Notes under the pieces: generated by a model
Seen by the model: the letters and a program-made list of their open reading frames with translations, nothing else
Told to the model about the DNA's origin: nothing
Databases searched by the model: none
NCBI GenBank assembly: GCA_014729935.1
Contig: WJJB01000335.1
Location: 1 to 5,773, forward strand
DNA: 5,773 bases
Reading direction: 5' to 3'
Origin: Candidatus Bathyarchaeota archaeon
Lineage (GTDB): Archaea > Asgardarchaeota > Lokiarchaeia > Sigyniarchaeales > Sigyniarchaeaceae
Shown here: positions 1 through 5,773 of the stretch, one piece after another
How the letters are laid out: each line of letters starts with the position of its first letter
Numbering within the stretch: position 1 is the stretch's first letter
Made by a program: the position numbers and the translations under genes

Positions 1-2
1 AT

Positions 3-1070
3 ACATCTCTGAGGGATCTAGGCTTCTTCCATGCGGAGTTCCACAGGGAAAACCCTTTCGGTGGGTGGGGCCATGAAATTAGAGTGAACTCGAATGAAGC
101 GGATATTGCAAACAAGGAACGAGTTGCTTGGGAGAATAATTACGTGATATTGGAAACCAAGGGAAAGGGACAGTATATCGGGTGCAATATCAGCATCACT
201 AACTTTCAAGGCTCGTGGTGGGGAGAAGGGGATGACATGATCTGGGTGGACGGATATAAGTGGCCTCCTGACCTCCACGGCACGGGTAGCGAGGATTATC
301 TCAACCAAGCATGGGGGATGCAACCGAACGCGTTCCTGCGGAACGGCTCGTCCATCTTCGAGGGGGATACAGGAGGATATCAAACATCATACGTGTTCCA
401 CTTGGAAAATCCGGTACGATTCACAGAGGAACTCAAGGTAACCATAGAACATGGTCATGGAAATCACCTGCGGAACGAAGTGAGTAGCGTGGCTTACTGG
501 TACGAAAGCAAGCCATCAAGAGTACGTTCCCCGCCGCCGGTGGCACAGCGCATGCCTGTTTCCAAGGATGGAATGCAGTGGGTGCAGGATTCCACCAAGC
601 AAATCACCTCCAAGGAGATCCACGTCAACGAGGAAATGAAAAAAATGAAGCGCCGGTGGAAGGGAAAGGATTTCCCCGAATACATTTCAGTCGTCGGTCC
701 GATCACGAAGGACGACGAGGGATTTCTTTGCATCAACATGCCCTTTTCAAGTGAGCCGGGTGCTCCCATCCATGAAATACCCGTCGTGGAGCTCCTGGAG
801 TTTTTCATTTACAAGCATATCACCCTTCACGTGAAGGTGGGTGCCATGGATGAAATCCGCGTTGGAACCTTCGAAATGAGTTCGAGTGGGAACCTGCTGT
901 TTAAACCTGAAGGAGAGAAAGATCTACTTGAATTAAAAGAAATATTGGAAACAACAGTAGGCTCGAAGGTGGAGATCGAAGCGTTGATAGATATCGATGA
1001 GATGCAACCTGCTGGAGATAAGCCAACGAGTTTCGTGGTCTACATCCAGCACGTGGCCGATACAGGATGA
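3..1070 (+). CDS. DUF2961 / glycoside hydrolase family 172 protein, 5'-truncated by the window edge
   Basis: The reading frame is open to the left edge. A GTG at 84 could be taken as the start, but the 27 codons before it (frame from base 3) read as family sequence (LGFFHAEFHRENP), so the true start lies outside the window. About 355 codons are visible. Numbered from the GTG, the sequence shows GCNISITNFQGSWWGEGDD (residues 33-51), VDGYKWPPDLHGTGSEDY (55-72) and a core strand ending near VAYWYES (about 136-142). These are hallmarks of the DUF2961/GH172 double jelly-roll. Characterised family members are difructose-dianhydride I synthase/hydrolase and exo-D-arabinofuranosidases, which are retaining enzymes with two catalytic glutamates. 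Glu48 (in WWGEGDD) and Glu70 (in GTGSEDY) fit the nucleophile and acid/base by position and spacing. About 180 further residues follow the core and match nothing I know. The substrate cannot be told from sequence; action on furanosides is inferred from the family. Confidence 0.88.
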   Translation, partial: TSLRDLGFFHAEFHRENPFGGWGHEIRVNSNEADIANKERVAWENNYVILETKGKGQYIGCNISITNFQGSWWGEGDDMIWVDGYKWPPDLHGTGSEDYLNQAWGMQPNAFLRNGSSIFEGDTGGYQTSYVFHLENPVRFTEELKVTIEHGHGNHLRNEVSSVAYWYESKPSRVRSPPPVAQRMPVSKDGMQWVQDSTKQITSKEIHVNEEMKKMKRRWKGKDFPEYISVVGPITKDDEGFLCINMPFSSEPGAPIHEIPVVELLEFFIYKHITLHVKVGAMDEIRVGTFEMSSSGNLLFKPEGEKDLLELKEILETTVGSKVEIEALIDIDEMQPAGDKPTSFVVYIQHVADTG

Positions 1071-1355
1071 TCTAGGCTTCGAACTAGCGAACACGACATA
1101 ACCTTTATCAACCATTCTTTTTACCATATCTACGTGGGAAAATAGCTTGTGGTAGCAGTTTCTTGGTCACCATGCTATTTCATTTAGTACAAGCAATTTA
1201 GTTGCCAAGATTCGTGGAATTTGATTGGAAGCTTTCATTCGGTGCTCGCCCGACCAGTCCTCCATCTCGCGCATCCTTGGAAGCATTTCTGGTACTTCAA
1301 GCTTTCACCAACCCTGCCACCAATCGTCCACAATGCATCCAGTGGGTTCACATCC
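1071..1355. other. intergenic region between the GH172 and histidine kinase genes
   Basis: About 285 bases hold no gene I can support. The kinase frame stays open upstream to a TTG at 1221. However, the 45 residues this would add (rich in H, P and W, for example LAHPWKHFWYFKL) look like translated non-coding sequence and belong to no domain. Another short frame at 1202-1393 on the same strand has no recognisable content. An AT-rich stretch with a weak TATA-like TTTAGTA (1183-1189) could drive the kinase gene, giving a 5' leader of roughly 140 bases if the ATG at 1356 is the start. No strong BRE element or hairpin was seen. Confidence 0.5.
1115..1123 (+). terminator. possible T-rich archaeal-type terminator after the GH172 gene
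   Basis: TTCTTTTTA lies about 45 bases after the GH172 stop codon in a gene-free stretch. Archaeal polymerases can stop at T-rich tracts on the non-template strand without a hairpin, so this is a plausible 3' end. It is a single short tract and could be chance. Confidence 0.25.
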
Positions 1356-3716
1356 ATGCAAGAAAACACAAATCACCAATCAGCCACTCTTGACATGCTA
1401 GGCTTGGGATACATGATAGTGAAAAATGGTGCGGTAACTTATGCCAATGCTAGCTTGCTTGATCTCGCCGGTGTTTCGTTCAAGGATTTCCAATCTCAAG
1501 GATTCAAGTGGATCAAAAATTTCACTACTCGGCACTCCACGTCATTGGATATCGGAGACCTGATTGAGCACGGTTCAATTAATGGACTTGGATTATGGAT
1601 CTTGGATGGCGGCGGGATACCGCGAAATATTCAATTTCAAGTCATTCCAAGCTCAACCGTTCAAGAAGATGGTCAAACATGCTTGATCATTCGTAATAAC
1701 ACCAAAGAAGCACTCCTCAAGCATCATGCAAAGATCAAGGATTCCTTGGCAATCAAGCTTGAAGGTGCTACCCGGATGGATTTTATTTGCAAGTATTGCT
1801 TGGAAGCGGCACTGGAATTGGCTTGTTGGGAAGTTGGATCCATTTTCATGAGAATTGAAGGGGGTGACTTCGTGCTTGTTGATGAAATCTCGATGGATGA
1901 AGGTTACAATGAAAACATCCGTAATATCTTGCAAGATACTAGCTTCTTGAATGATTTATCTACTGGCAGCGTGTTTTCCTTGCAATGCAATGATGGTAGC
2001 CATGAATTGACTCCCATCCAATGCGTGGTGGAAGGACTCGCACTAATTGCAGGATCATCACTCGTATTCCCGATAATCGTGAAAGGCGAGCTAAATGCCG
2101 TGCTCATCATGCAAAAAGGAAATGGCTTCACCCTTTCATCGGGATCCATGGAAAACCTCTTATCCATTACCATTCAGGGAGCGGGAGCATTGGCACGCGC
2201 TCGGTTGGAAAGCAAGCTATACGAGCATCATGAAAAGTACAGGCTGATCTACGAGAATTCAACCGATTTGATATTCTCGTGTGATGAATCGATCAATATC
2301 AATTTCTGCAACGAGTGGGCTCTCCAAAAAATTCTGGGATACAACCTTGGTGAAATCATGGAAATCGGTTTGGATCGCTTAGTGCATCCGAATGATATCA
2401 AGCTGATTCGAGCAACGGTCAAGCATGTGTTGAACCACATTGGCACGGTGCAGCAACGGGAAGTGCGTTTGAAAGGAAAGAACGGCTTGTTCCGTTGGTT
2501 TGAATTCAAGGCGTCAAGCTACCTTAATGAGCTCGGGCAGCGCATTCTCTTGCTCGTGGGTCGTGATATTCACGAGAAAAAGGAAAATCAGCTAGTACTT
2601 CAAGAATCGGAGGATAGGTACAGGATAATTACCAGTATCGCCCATGATCTAATCGCAATAATCTCTGCAGGTGGCCATATTGAATTCTTGAACGAGGAAG
2701 CCCATGCATCAATGTTGGGAATCGAGGCAAGTATGATGGATGGAAAACCTTTCAAGCAGCTCTTGGATCCAGCCGATGCAGATTCCTTTGATTACTTCAG
2801 GGAATCATGCTTGGTGAAGGGTGGTGGTGAAATCATGGTTCGCATGAAACGAGCCTTCAATGAGGACGTTGCTTGGTTTGAACTTGTTGCCAATACATTG
2901 ACTGGGAAAAGTGGAACCCCGAAAATCATCATGATTGCACGGGATATCACCGAGAGAAAGAAATTGGAATATATGCTCGAGCGGGAAAACGAGCGCCTGA
3001 GGAAGGTGGAAAAATTACGGAGAGATTTCATTTCGACAACTACCCACGAGCTTAAAACACCACTTTCGAGCATATGTGGAGCATCGGATTTCTTACACGA
3101 TCACATCGATGAGTTACCCAAGAAAGAAGTGAGAAAATTCATCACCTTGATGGTGCGTGGTTCTAGACGATTGAGACACTTGGTTGACAAGTTACTTGAT
3201 TTTTCCAGGATAGATTCCCAACGGTTGGTTATCAACAAGAAACAAACCAATATTATACCAATCATCAAGGATATAGCGGAATCATTTGAATACCAGGTTG
3301 AATCCCGGAAGCTTAGCCTCGAACTTGAGATACCAATGGTTTTGGAGGCACCTGCTGATGCTAGCCGTTTTGGTCAAGTTTTGACGAATCTAATTTCCAA
3401 TGCCATCAAGAACACCCCTCCTGGGGGTGTCATCAAGATAAAAACAAAGGTAAATGGTGGAATGCTATTCATCGCGGTGGAAGATACTGGCATTGGCATT
3501 ACAAAGGAGGAGAAACGGGAGTTGTTCGGGAAATTCGTTAAGTTGGATCGTTCCCACGTCAAGAAAAATATTGATATCAGGGGGACAGGCATTGGCTTAT
3601 TCATTTCAAGGGAAATCATCCATGCCCATGGTGGTAGGATTTGGGTGGAATCCAGTGGCAGGGATAAAGGAAGCACCTTTATCTTCAACGTTCCCTTGCA
3701 CGAGGATAATGGTTAG
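1356..3716 (+). CDS. soluble PAS-GAF-PAS-PAS sensor histidine kinase
   Basis: This is a complete sensor kinase of 786 residues that autophosphorylates a histidine and would pass the phosphate to a response regulator. Domains in order: PAS at about 10-115 (GYMIVKNGAVTYAN); GAF-like at about 130-285; PAS at about 293-405, ending GRDIHEKK; PAS at about 417-530, ending ARDITERKK; a short charged coiled-coil linker; HisKA with STTTHELKTPLSSI, the phosphoacceptor being His564; and HATPase_c with N box NLISNAIKNTP (Asn678, Asn682), G1 DTGIGI (Asp710), F box FGKFVKLDR and G2 GTGIGLF (743-748). All catalytic boxes are intact, so it should be active. No transmembrane segment or signal peptide is visible, so the ligand or redox cue is sensed in the cytoplasm. 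It has no receiver domain, and no response regulator lies in the window. The start is uncertain: ATG 1356 is preferred because PAS1 begins just after it; TTG 1221 is in frame upstream and ATG 1395 would cut close to the domain. Neither has a convincing Shine-Dalgarno site. Confidence 0.92.
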   Translation: MQENTNHQSATLDMLGLGYMIVKNGAVTYANASLLDLAGVSFKDFQSQGFKWIKNFTTRHSTSLDIGDLIEHGSINGLGLWILDGGGIPRNIQFQVIPSSTVQEDGQTCLIIRNNTKEALLKHHAKIKDSLAIKLEGATRMDFICKYCLEAALELACWEVGSIFMRIEGGDFVLVDEISMDEGYNENIRNILQDTSFLNDLSTGSVFSLQCNDGSHELTPIQCVVEGLALIAGSSLVFPIIVKGELNAVLIMQKGNGFTLSSGSMENLLSITIQGAGALARARLESKLYEHHEKYRLIYENSTDLIFSCDESININFCNEWALQKILGYNLGEIMEIGLDRLVHPNDIKLIRATVKHVLNHIGTVQQREVRLKGKNGLFRWFEFKASSYLNELGQRILLLVGRDIHEKKENQLVLQESEDRYRIITSIAHDLIAIISAGGHIEFLNEEAHASMLGIEASMMDGKPFKQLLDPADADSFDYFRESCLVKGGGEIMVRMKRAFNEDVAWFELVANTLTGKSGTPKIIMIARDITERKKLEYMLERENERLRKVEKLRRDFISTTTHELKTPLSSICGASDFLHDHIDELPKKEVRKFITLMVRGSRRLRHLVDKLLDFSRIDSQRLVINKKQTNIIPIIKDIAESFEYQVESRKLSLELEIPMVLEAPADASRFGQVLTNLISNAIKNTPPGGVIKIKTKVNGGMLFIAVEDTGIGITKEEKRELFGKFVKLDRSHVKKNIDIRGTGIGLFISREIIHAHGGRIWVESSGRDKGSTFIFNVPLHEDNG

Positions 3717-3734
3717 CCTTGAATTAATGATACC

Positions 3735-3749
3735 CGAAAACTTTACATA
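3735..3749 (+). promoter_or_regulatory. probable archaeal BRE/TATA promoter for the kinase-fold gene
   Basis: A purine-rich CGAAAA (3735-3740, BRE-like) is followed by TTTACATA (3742-3749). A TATA box here predicts transcription starting near 3772, just upstream of the Shine-Dalgarno site and the ATG at 3790. The order and spacing fit archaeal TBP/TFB promoters. It implies that the downstream gene can be transcribed independently of the histidine kinase. Confidence 0.45.
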
Positions 3750-3752
3750 GCC

Positions 3753-3758
3753 TTTTTT
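3753..3758 (+). terminator. possible T-tract terminator after the histidine kinase gene
   Basis: Six consecutive T lie about 37 bases after the kinase stop codon, with no stem-loop in front. This would suit archaeal T-rich termination. It lies between the TATA-like element and the predicted transcription start of the next gene, so it may simply be promoter-region sequence. Confidence 0.2.
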
Positions 3759-3777
3759 CGTTTCCGTGATAACCCCC

Positions 3778-3783
3778 AGGGGA
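3778..3783 (+). promoter_or_regulatory. Shine-Dalgarno site deciding the ATG at 3790
   Basis: AGGGGA lies 6 bases before the ATG at 3790, a suitable spacing. The in-frame GTG at 3766 has only a T-rich stretch in front of it. This favours the ATG, which shortens the protein by 8 residues. Confidence 0.5.
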
Positions 3784-3789
3784 AAAACC

Positions 3790-4611
3790 ATGGATGGAAA
3801 CGATTACTCCGAGGCATTCTCACGCTTGCTATCACGCATGAATTATATCGAGTTATCGGGCGATATGGTGGTAGACAACCTTAAAAACATTGTTTCTCGT
3901 CTCGGCATGGAGGTCGCATCAGGCGAATTGGAGTTCAAGTGCAAATGGAGCAAGTACAAGGAATGCAACATTTGCACGATTGACGGGAAGCCCATGGTCT
4001 TCGTGAAGGAACTATGGCAGGTGCAGCCGTTCAGGGAAATACTAGGAATACACCTGGCATCTAAATTCTTGGATTCCACGGCAAGTTTCCCTGATTATCT
4101 TTTTGGAAAGTGGAAGGTGTCAGGGAGGAAAACCATCCCCGTTCTCATCACTCCGTATCTCCACGGTGAACCATTAGGCAAGAAAGAATTCAAGCGGTTT
4201 CATGGTTCGCTGGGAAAACAATACGCGTTCCACGAGATATTAAGCCTTTACGATGTGGATTGGCGGCACTTCATCATGAATAACGAGAAGCTTACACGGA
4301 TCGACCTAGGGCGATGCTTTGCGAACTTGGACATGGAGTTTGCTGGATTTTGGGATTTCAAGATCAAGAAACTCACCAAGAGTAAAGAGTTCATCGAGCA
4401 ATACGAGCAGGAACGGGACCTGTTGTCGAAAAATTTTGCCTGCAATGCAGGGAAGATCCATTCCTTGTTGCAGCAGGTGCGAGATGTGGGACAGGAAGGA
4501 AATTTCTTGCTAGATCTAGATCTCGGAACGCTTGTTGATGAAATCGTCCATTACTGGAAAGCTCACGTTGCATGGGATGTCTTCGATGTGCTGGAACCCT
4601 TTGACAACTGA
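3790..4611 (+). CDS. divergent kinase-fold protein (HipA / PI3-4-kinase / phosphotransferase-like), function unknown
   Basis: This 273-residue soluble protein has no confident family name. The order of its motifs suggests a protein-kinase-like fold: a beta strand with lysine (MVFVKEL, Lys73), a helix that may carry the pairing glutamate (FREILGIHLASKFL, Glu83), a hinge-like LITPYLHGEPL, then AFHEILSLYDVDWRHFIM (catalytic-loop-like, Asp155) and LTRIDLGRCF (DFG-like, Asp172). The pattern 'D-x-H-x-x-N-hhh ... hIDFG' of HipA and PI3/4-kinases is recognisable, but the usual His and Asn are replaced by Asp157 and His160. The protein may therefore be a pseudokinase or have unusual chemistry. Near the N-terminus there is a C-x7-C-x2-C cluster. 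The C-terminal 80 residues look helical. The start is ATG 3790, supported by a Shine-Dalgarno site; GTG 3766 is the alternative. The gene begins 73 bases after the histidine kinase on the same strand. The gene call is firm; the fold is inference. Confidence 0.8.
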   Translation: MDGNDYSEAFSRLLSRMNYIELSGDMVVDNLKNIVSRLGMEVASGELEFKCKWSKYKECNICTIDGKPMVFVKELWQVQPFREILGIHLASKFLDSTASFPDYLFGKWKVSGRKTIPVLITPYLHGEPLGKKEFKRFHGSLGKQYAFHEILSLYDVDWRHFIMNNEKLTRIDLGRCFANLDMEFAGFWDFKIKKLTKSKEFIEQYEQERDLLSKNFACNAGKIHSLLQQVRDVGQEGNFLLDLDLGTLVDEIVHYWKAHVAWDVFDVLEPFDN

Positions 4612-4626
4612 GGTGTTCATGGGCGG

Positions 4627-5773
4627 TCACAAGCCAATGGCACAGCCATCGGATCTTGGATCTGACCCACCCCACAGCACACCAGTCCCCGGGTCTCTCG
4701 TGATGATTTGCCCCCGCCCGAAGACAGAGCGCCCCATTCCTGATACCATTCTCGTCTCGTGACCCATGGTTTTCAGGGCTACCGCGGTTTTCGTGGAGAC
4801 GCTTTCTTCCAAGAGCAACACGCCTGAAGGATTTCCACCTTCTATGCAAAACCGTGGTGCATCCAACGCGGCTTGAGGATCCTGCCCATGATCGACGAGT
4901 CGGGAAAATACTTGGACGTGTCCTTGAGGTTGCATGAATCCACCCATCACGCCAAAGCAGGCATATAATTCCCCGTCAAGGGTGGATATGGCTGGAATGA
5001 TGGTGTGGTAAGGTCGCTTCTTGGGCTCGAGTCGGTTTGGATGCCCCGGTTCCAGCGAAAAGTTACATCCCCGGTTCTGCAAGACGAACCCACAGTTTTC
5101 TGGAATGATACCAGTCCCAAATGCCATGTAATTCGAATTGATAAAACTGCACGCGTTTCCCTTGCCATCAACAACCGAAAGGTACACGGTGTCAGATCCT
5201 TCCACGGGTTCCCCGTGATGAATATCAAGGTTGGTCTTTCCTTGGTCGATCAAGGTTCTGCGCTCAGCCGCGTATTCGTCCGATAGAAGTGGTCCAAGGG
5301 GAATATCATGAAAATCAGGATCCGCGACGAACCATCCTGCATCCGCAAAGGCAATTCTCAAGCTTTCCACGAGCAGGTGAATATATTCGTGTGATGATGG
5401 ATCCATGGTACCGAGATCGAACCCGTTCAAGATATTCAAGGCAAGGAGTGCCGTGATCCCCTGCCCGTTGGGCGGTATCTCGTGCACGTCGAAAGCTCGG
5501 TAAGAAATGGATACGGGGTCCACGAAAGAGCTCTCATGAGCAGAAAGATCTTCCATGGTTAGCTTGCCCCCCAAGTCCTGCACAACGTGCGCAATTTTGC
5601 TCGCGATTTCACCATTGTAAAATCCATCTTTACCCACGGTGGCAATGCGCTCGAACACCCGGGCCAGGTGCTCATTCTTGAATAATTGTCCGGGCTCTGG
5701 TGGTGCACCGTTAATGAGCAACTCGGTGCCGTTGGGCATCTTCCGTAGTTTACCAACACCCCCTATCCATGCC
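4627..5773 (-). CDS. gamma-glutamyltranspeptidase family protein (YwrD-like), 5'-truncated by the window edge
   Basis: This Ntn-hydrolase family cleaves gamma-glutamyl bonds, transferring glutamyl to water or an amine. The precursor cuts itself before a threonine that becomes the nucleophile of the small subunit. The visible part runs from the right edge to a TGA at 4629-4627. An ATG at 5739 is internal, because the frame stays open and family-like upstream (AWIGGVGKLRK), so roughly the first third of the protein is missing. The large subunit shows FYNGEIASKIA, PPNGQGITALLALNIL and ESLRIAFADA. The autoprocessing threonine is in GSDTVYLSVVDGKGN (codon 5190-5188), and the small subunit is about 187 residues, a normal length. 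It contains SNYMAFGTGI, LQNRG, PNRLEPKKRPYHTIIPA, GVMGGFMQPQGHVQV and a C-terminus GGSDPRSDGCAIGL. The short stretch before KKRP shows that the long lid loop of E. coli GGT is absent, and GGFMQPQ replaces the GSPGGS seen there; both fit the YwrD-like branch. No signal peptide can be judged because the N-terminus is missing. Confidence 0.93.
   Translation of the reverse strand, partial: AWIGGVGKLRKMPNGTELLINGAPPEPGQLFKNEHLARVFERIATVGKDGFYNGEIASKIAHVVQDLGGKLTMEDLSAHESSFVDPVSISYRAFDVHEIPPNGQGITALLALNILNGFDLGTMDPSSHEYIHLLVESLRIAFADAGWFVADPDFHDIPLGPLLSDEYAAERRTLIDQGKTNLDIHHGEPVEGSDTVYLSVVDGKGNACSFINSNYMAFGTGIIPENCGFVLQNRGCNFSLEPGHPNRLEPKKRPYHTIIPAISTLDGELYACFGVMGGFMQPQGHVQVFSRLVDHGQDPQAALDAPRFCIEGGNPSGVLLLEESVSTKTAVALKTMGHETRMVSGMGRSVFGRGQIITRDPGTGVLWGGSDPRSDGCAIGL

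Noticed and set aside
494..808. Antisense open frame of 104 codons within the GH172 gene, and similar antisense frames elsewhere (18-383, 3374-3688)
   Set aside because: All lie opposite strongly supported genes, have no domain content and are explained by the codon use of the sense gene.
15..1080. The 12-base word GATCTAGGCTTC occurs at 15-26 and at 1069-1080
   Set aside because: There are only two copies, with no extension of identity on either side, no target-site or element structure, and one copy inside coding sequence; chance is the simplest reading.
1202..1393. Short + strand open frame of 63 codons before the histidine kinase
   Set aside because: The composition looks random, it has no Shine-Dalgarno site and it overlaps the kinase start; nothing supports expression.
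3412..3430. Perfect inverted repeat ACACCCC / GGGGTGT with a 5-base loop
   Set aside because: It lies inside the histidine kinase N-box region and encodes the conserved N-T-P-P-G-G-V, so the protein sequence explains it; there is no T-tract after it.
3773..3782. CCCCAGGGG palindrome overlapping the Shine-Dalgarno site
   Set aside because: The loop would be a single base, too tight to form a hairpin, so I do not call it a translational switch.
4391..4849. A 152-codon open frame on the - strand overlapping the ends of the kinase-fold and GGT-like genes
   Set aside because: It lies opposite and out of frame with two genes that have clear coding features, its product is rich in Arg and His with no recognisable motif, and it is a typical shadow frame.
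1..5773. Search for CRISPR repeats, insertion-sequence ends, tRNA or rRNA genes, or a defence or toxin-antitoxin system
   Set aside because: No regularly spaced repeats, transposase motifs or structural RNA genes were seen. The HipA-like reading of the fourth region lacks a HipB-type DNA-binding partner, so a toxin-antitoxin call is not supported.

Overview
This 5.8 kb window holds four protein-coding genes: one cut by the left edge, two complete, and one cut by the right edge. The organism is probably an archaeon. A purine-rich BRE-like element followed by TTTACATA lies at archaeal spacing before the third gene, and the PAS/GAF histidine kinase has the look of the large soluble sensor kinases common in archaeal, including Asgard-type, metagenomes. 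GC is intermediate (about 42% in a sampled stretch of the kinase, about 53% in a sampled stretch of the last gene). The lineage is inference only; there is no rRNA or other phylogenetic marker here.

Layout from left to right. (1) The 3' part of a DUF2961 / glycoside hydrolase family 172 enzyme on the + strand, with both expected catalytic glutamates and a long C-terminal region I do not recognise. (2) About 285 bases with no convincing gene, containing a T-rich possible terminator and a start-site ambiguity for the next gene. (3) A complete soluble sensor histidine kinase on the + strand (PAS-GAF-PAS-PAS-HisKA-HATPase) with all ATP-binding boxes and no receiver domain. (4) A 73-base gap with a plausible archaeal promoter and Shine-Dalgarno site. 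(5) A 273-residue + strand protein that I read as a highly divergent kinase-fold protein (HipA / PI3-4-kinase / phosphotransferase-like) with altered catalytic-loop residues. (6) On the - strand, converging on it with only 15 bases between stop codons, the C-terminal two thirds of a gamma-glutamyltranspeptidase-family Ntn hydrolase with its autoprocessing threonine and a short lid region, of the YwrD-like type.

Nothing marks the window as a mobile element, CRISPR locus or defence island, and the two metabolic enzymes do not obviously share a pathway. The most interesting element is the pair formed by an orphan histidine kinase and the atypical kinase-fold protein next to it. The sequence does not prove that they work together, and the second gene appears to have its own promoter.
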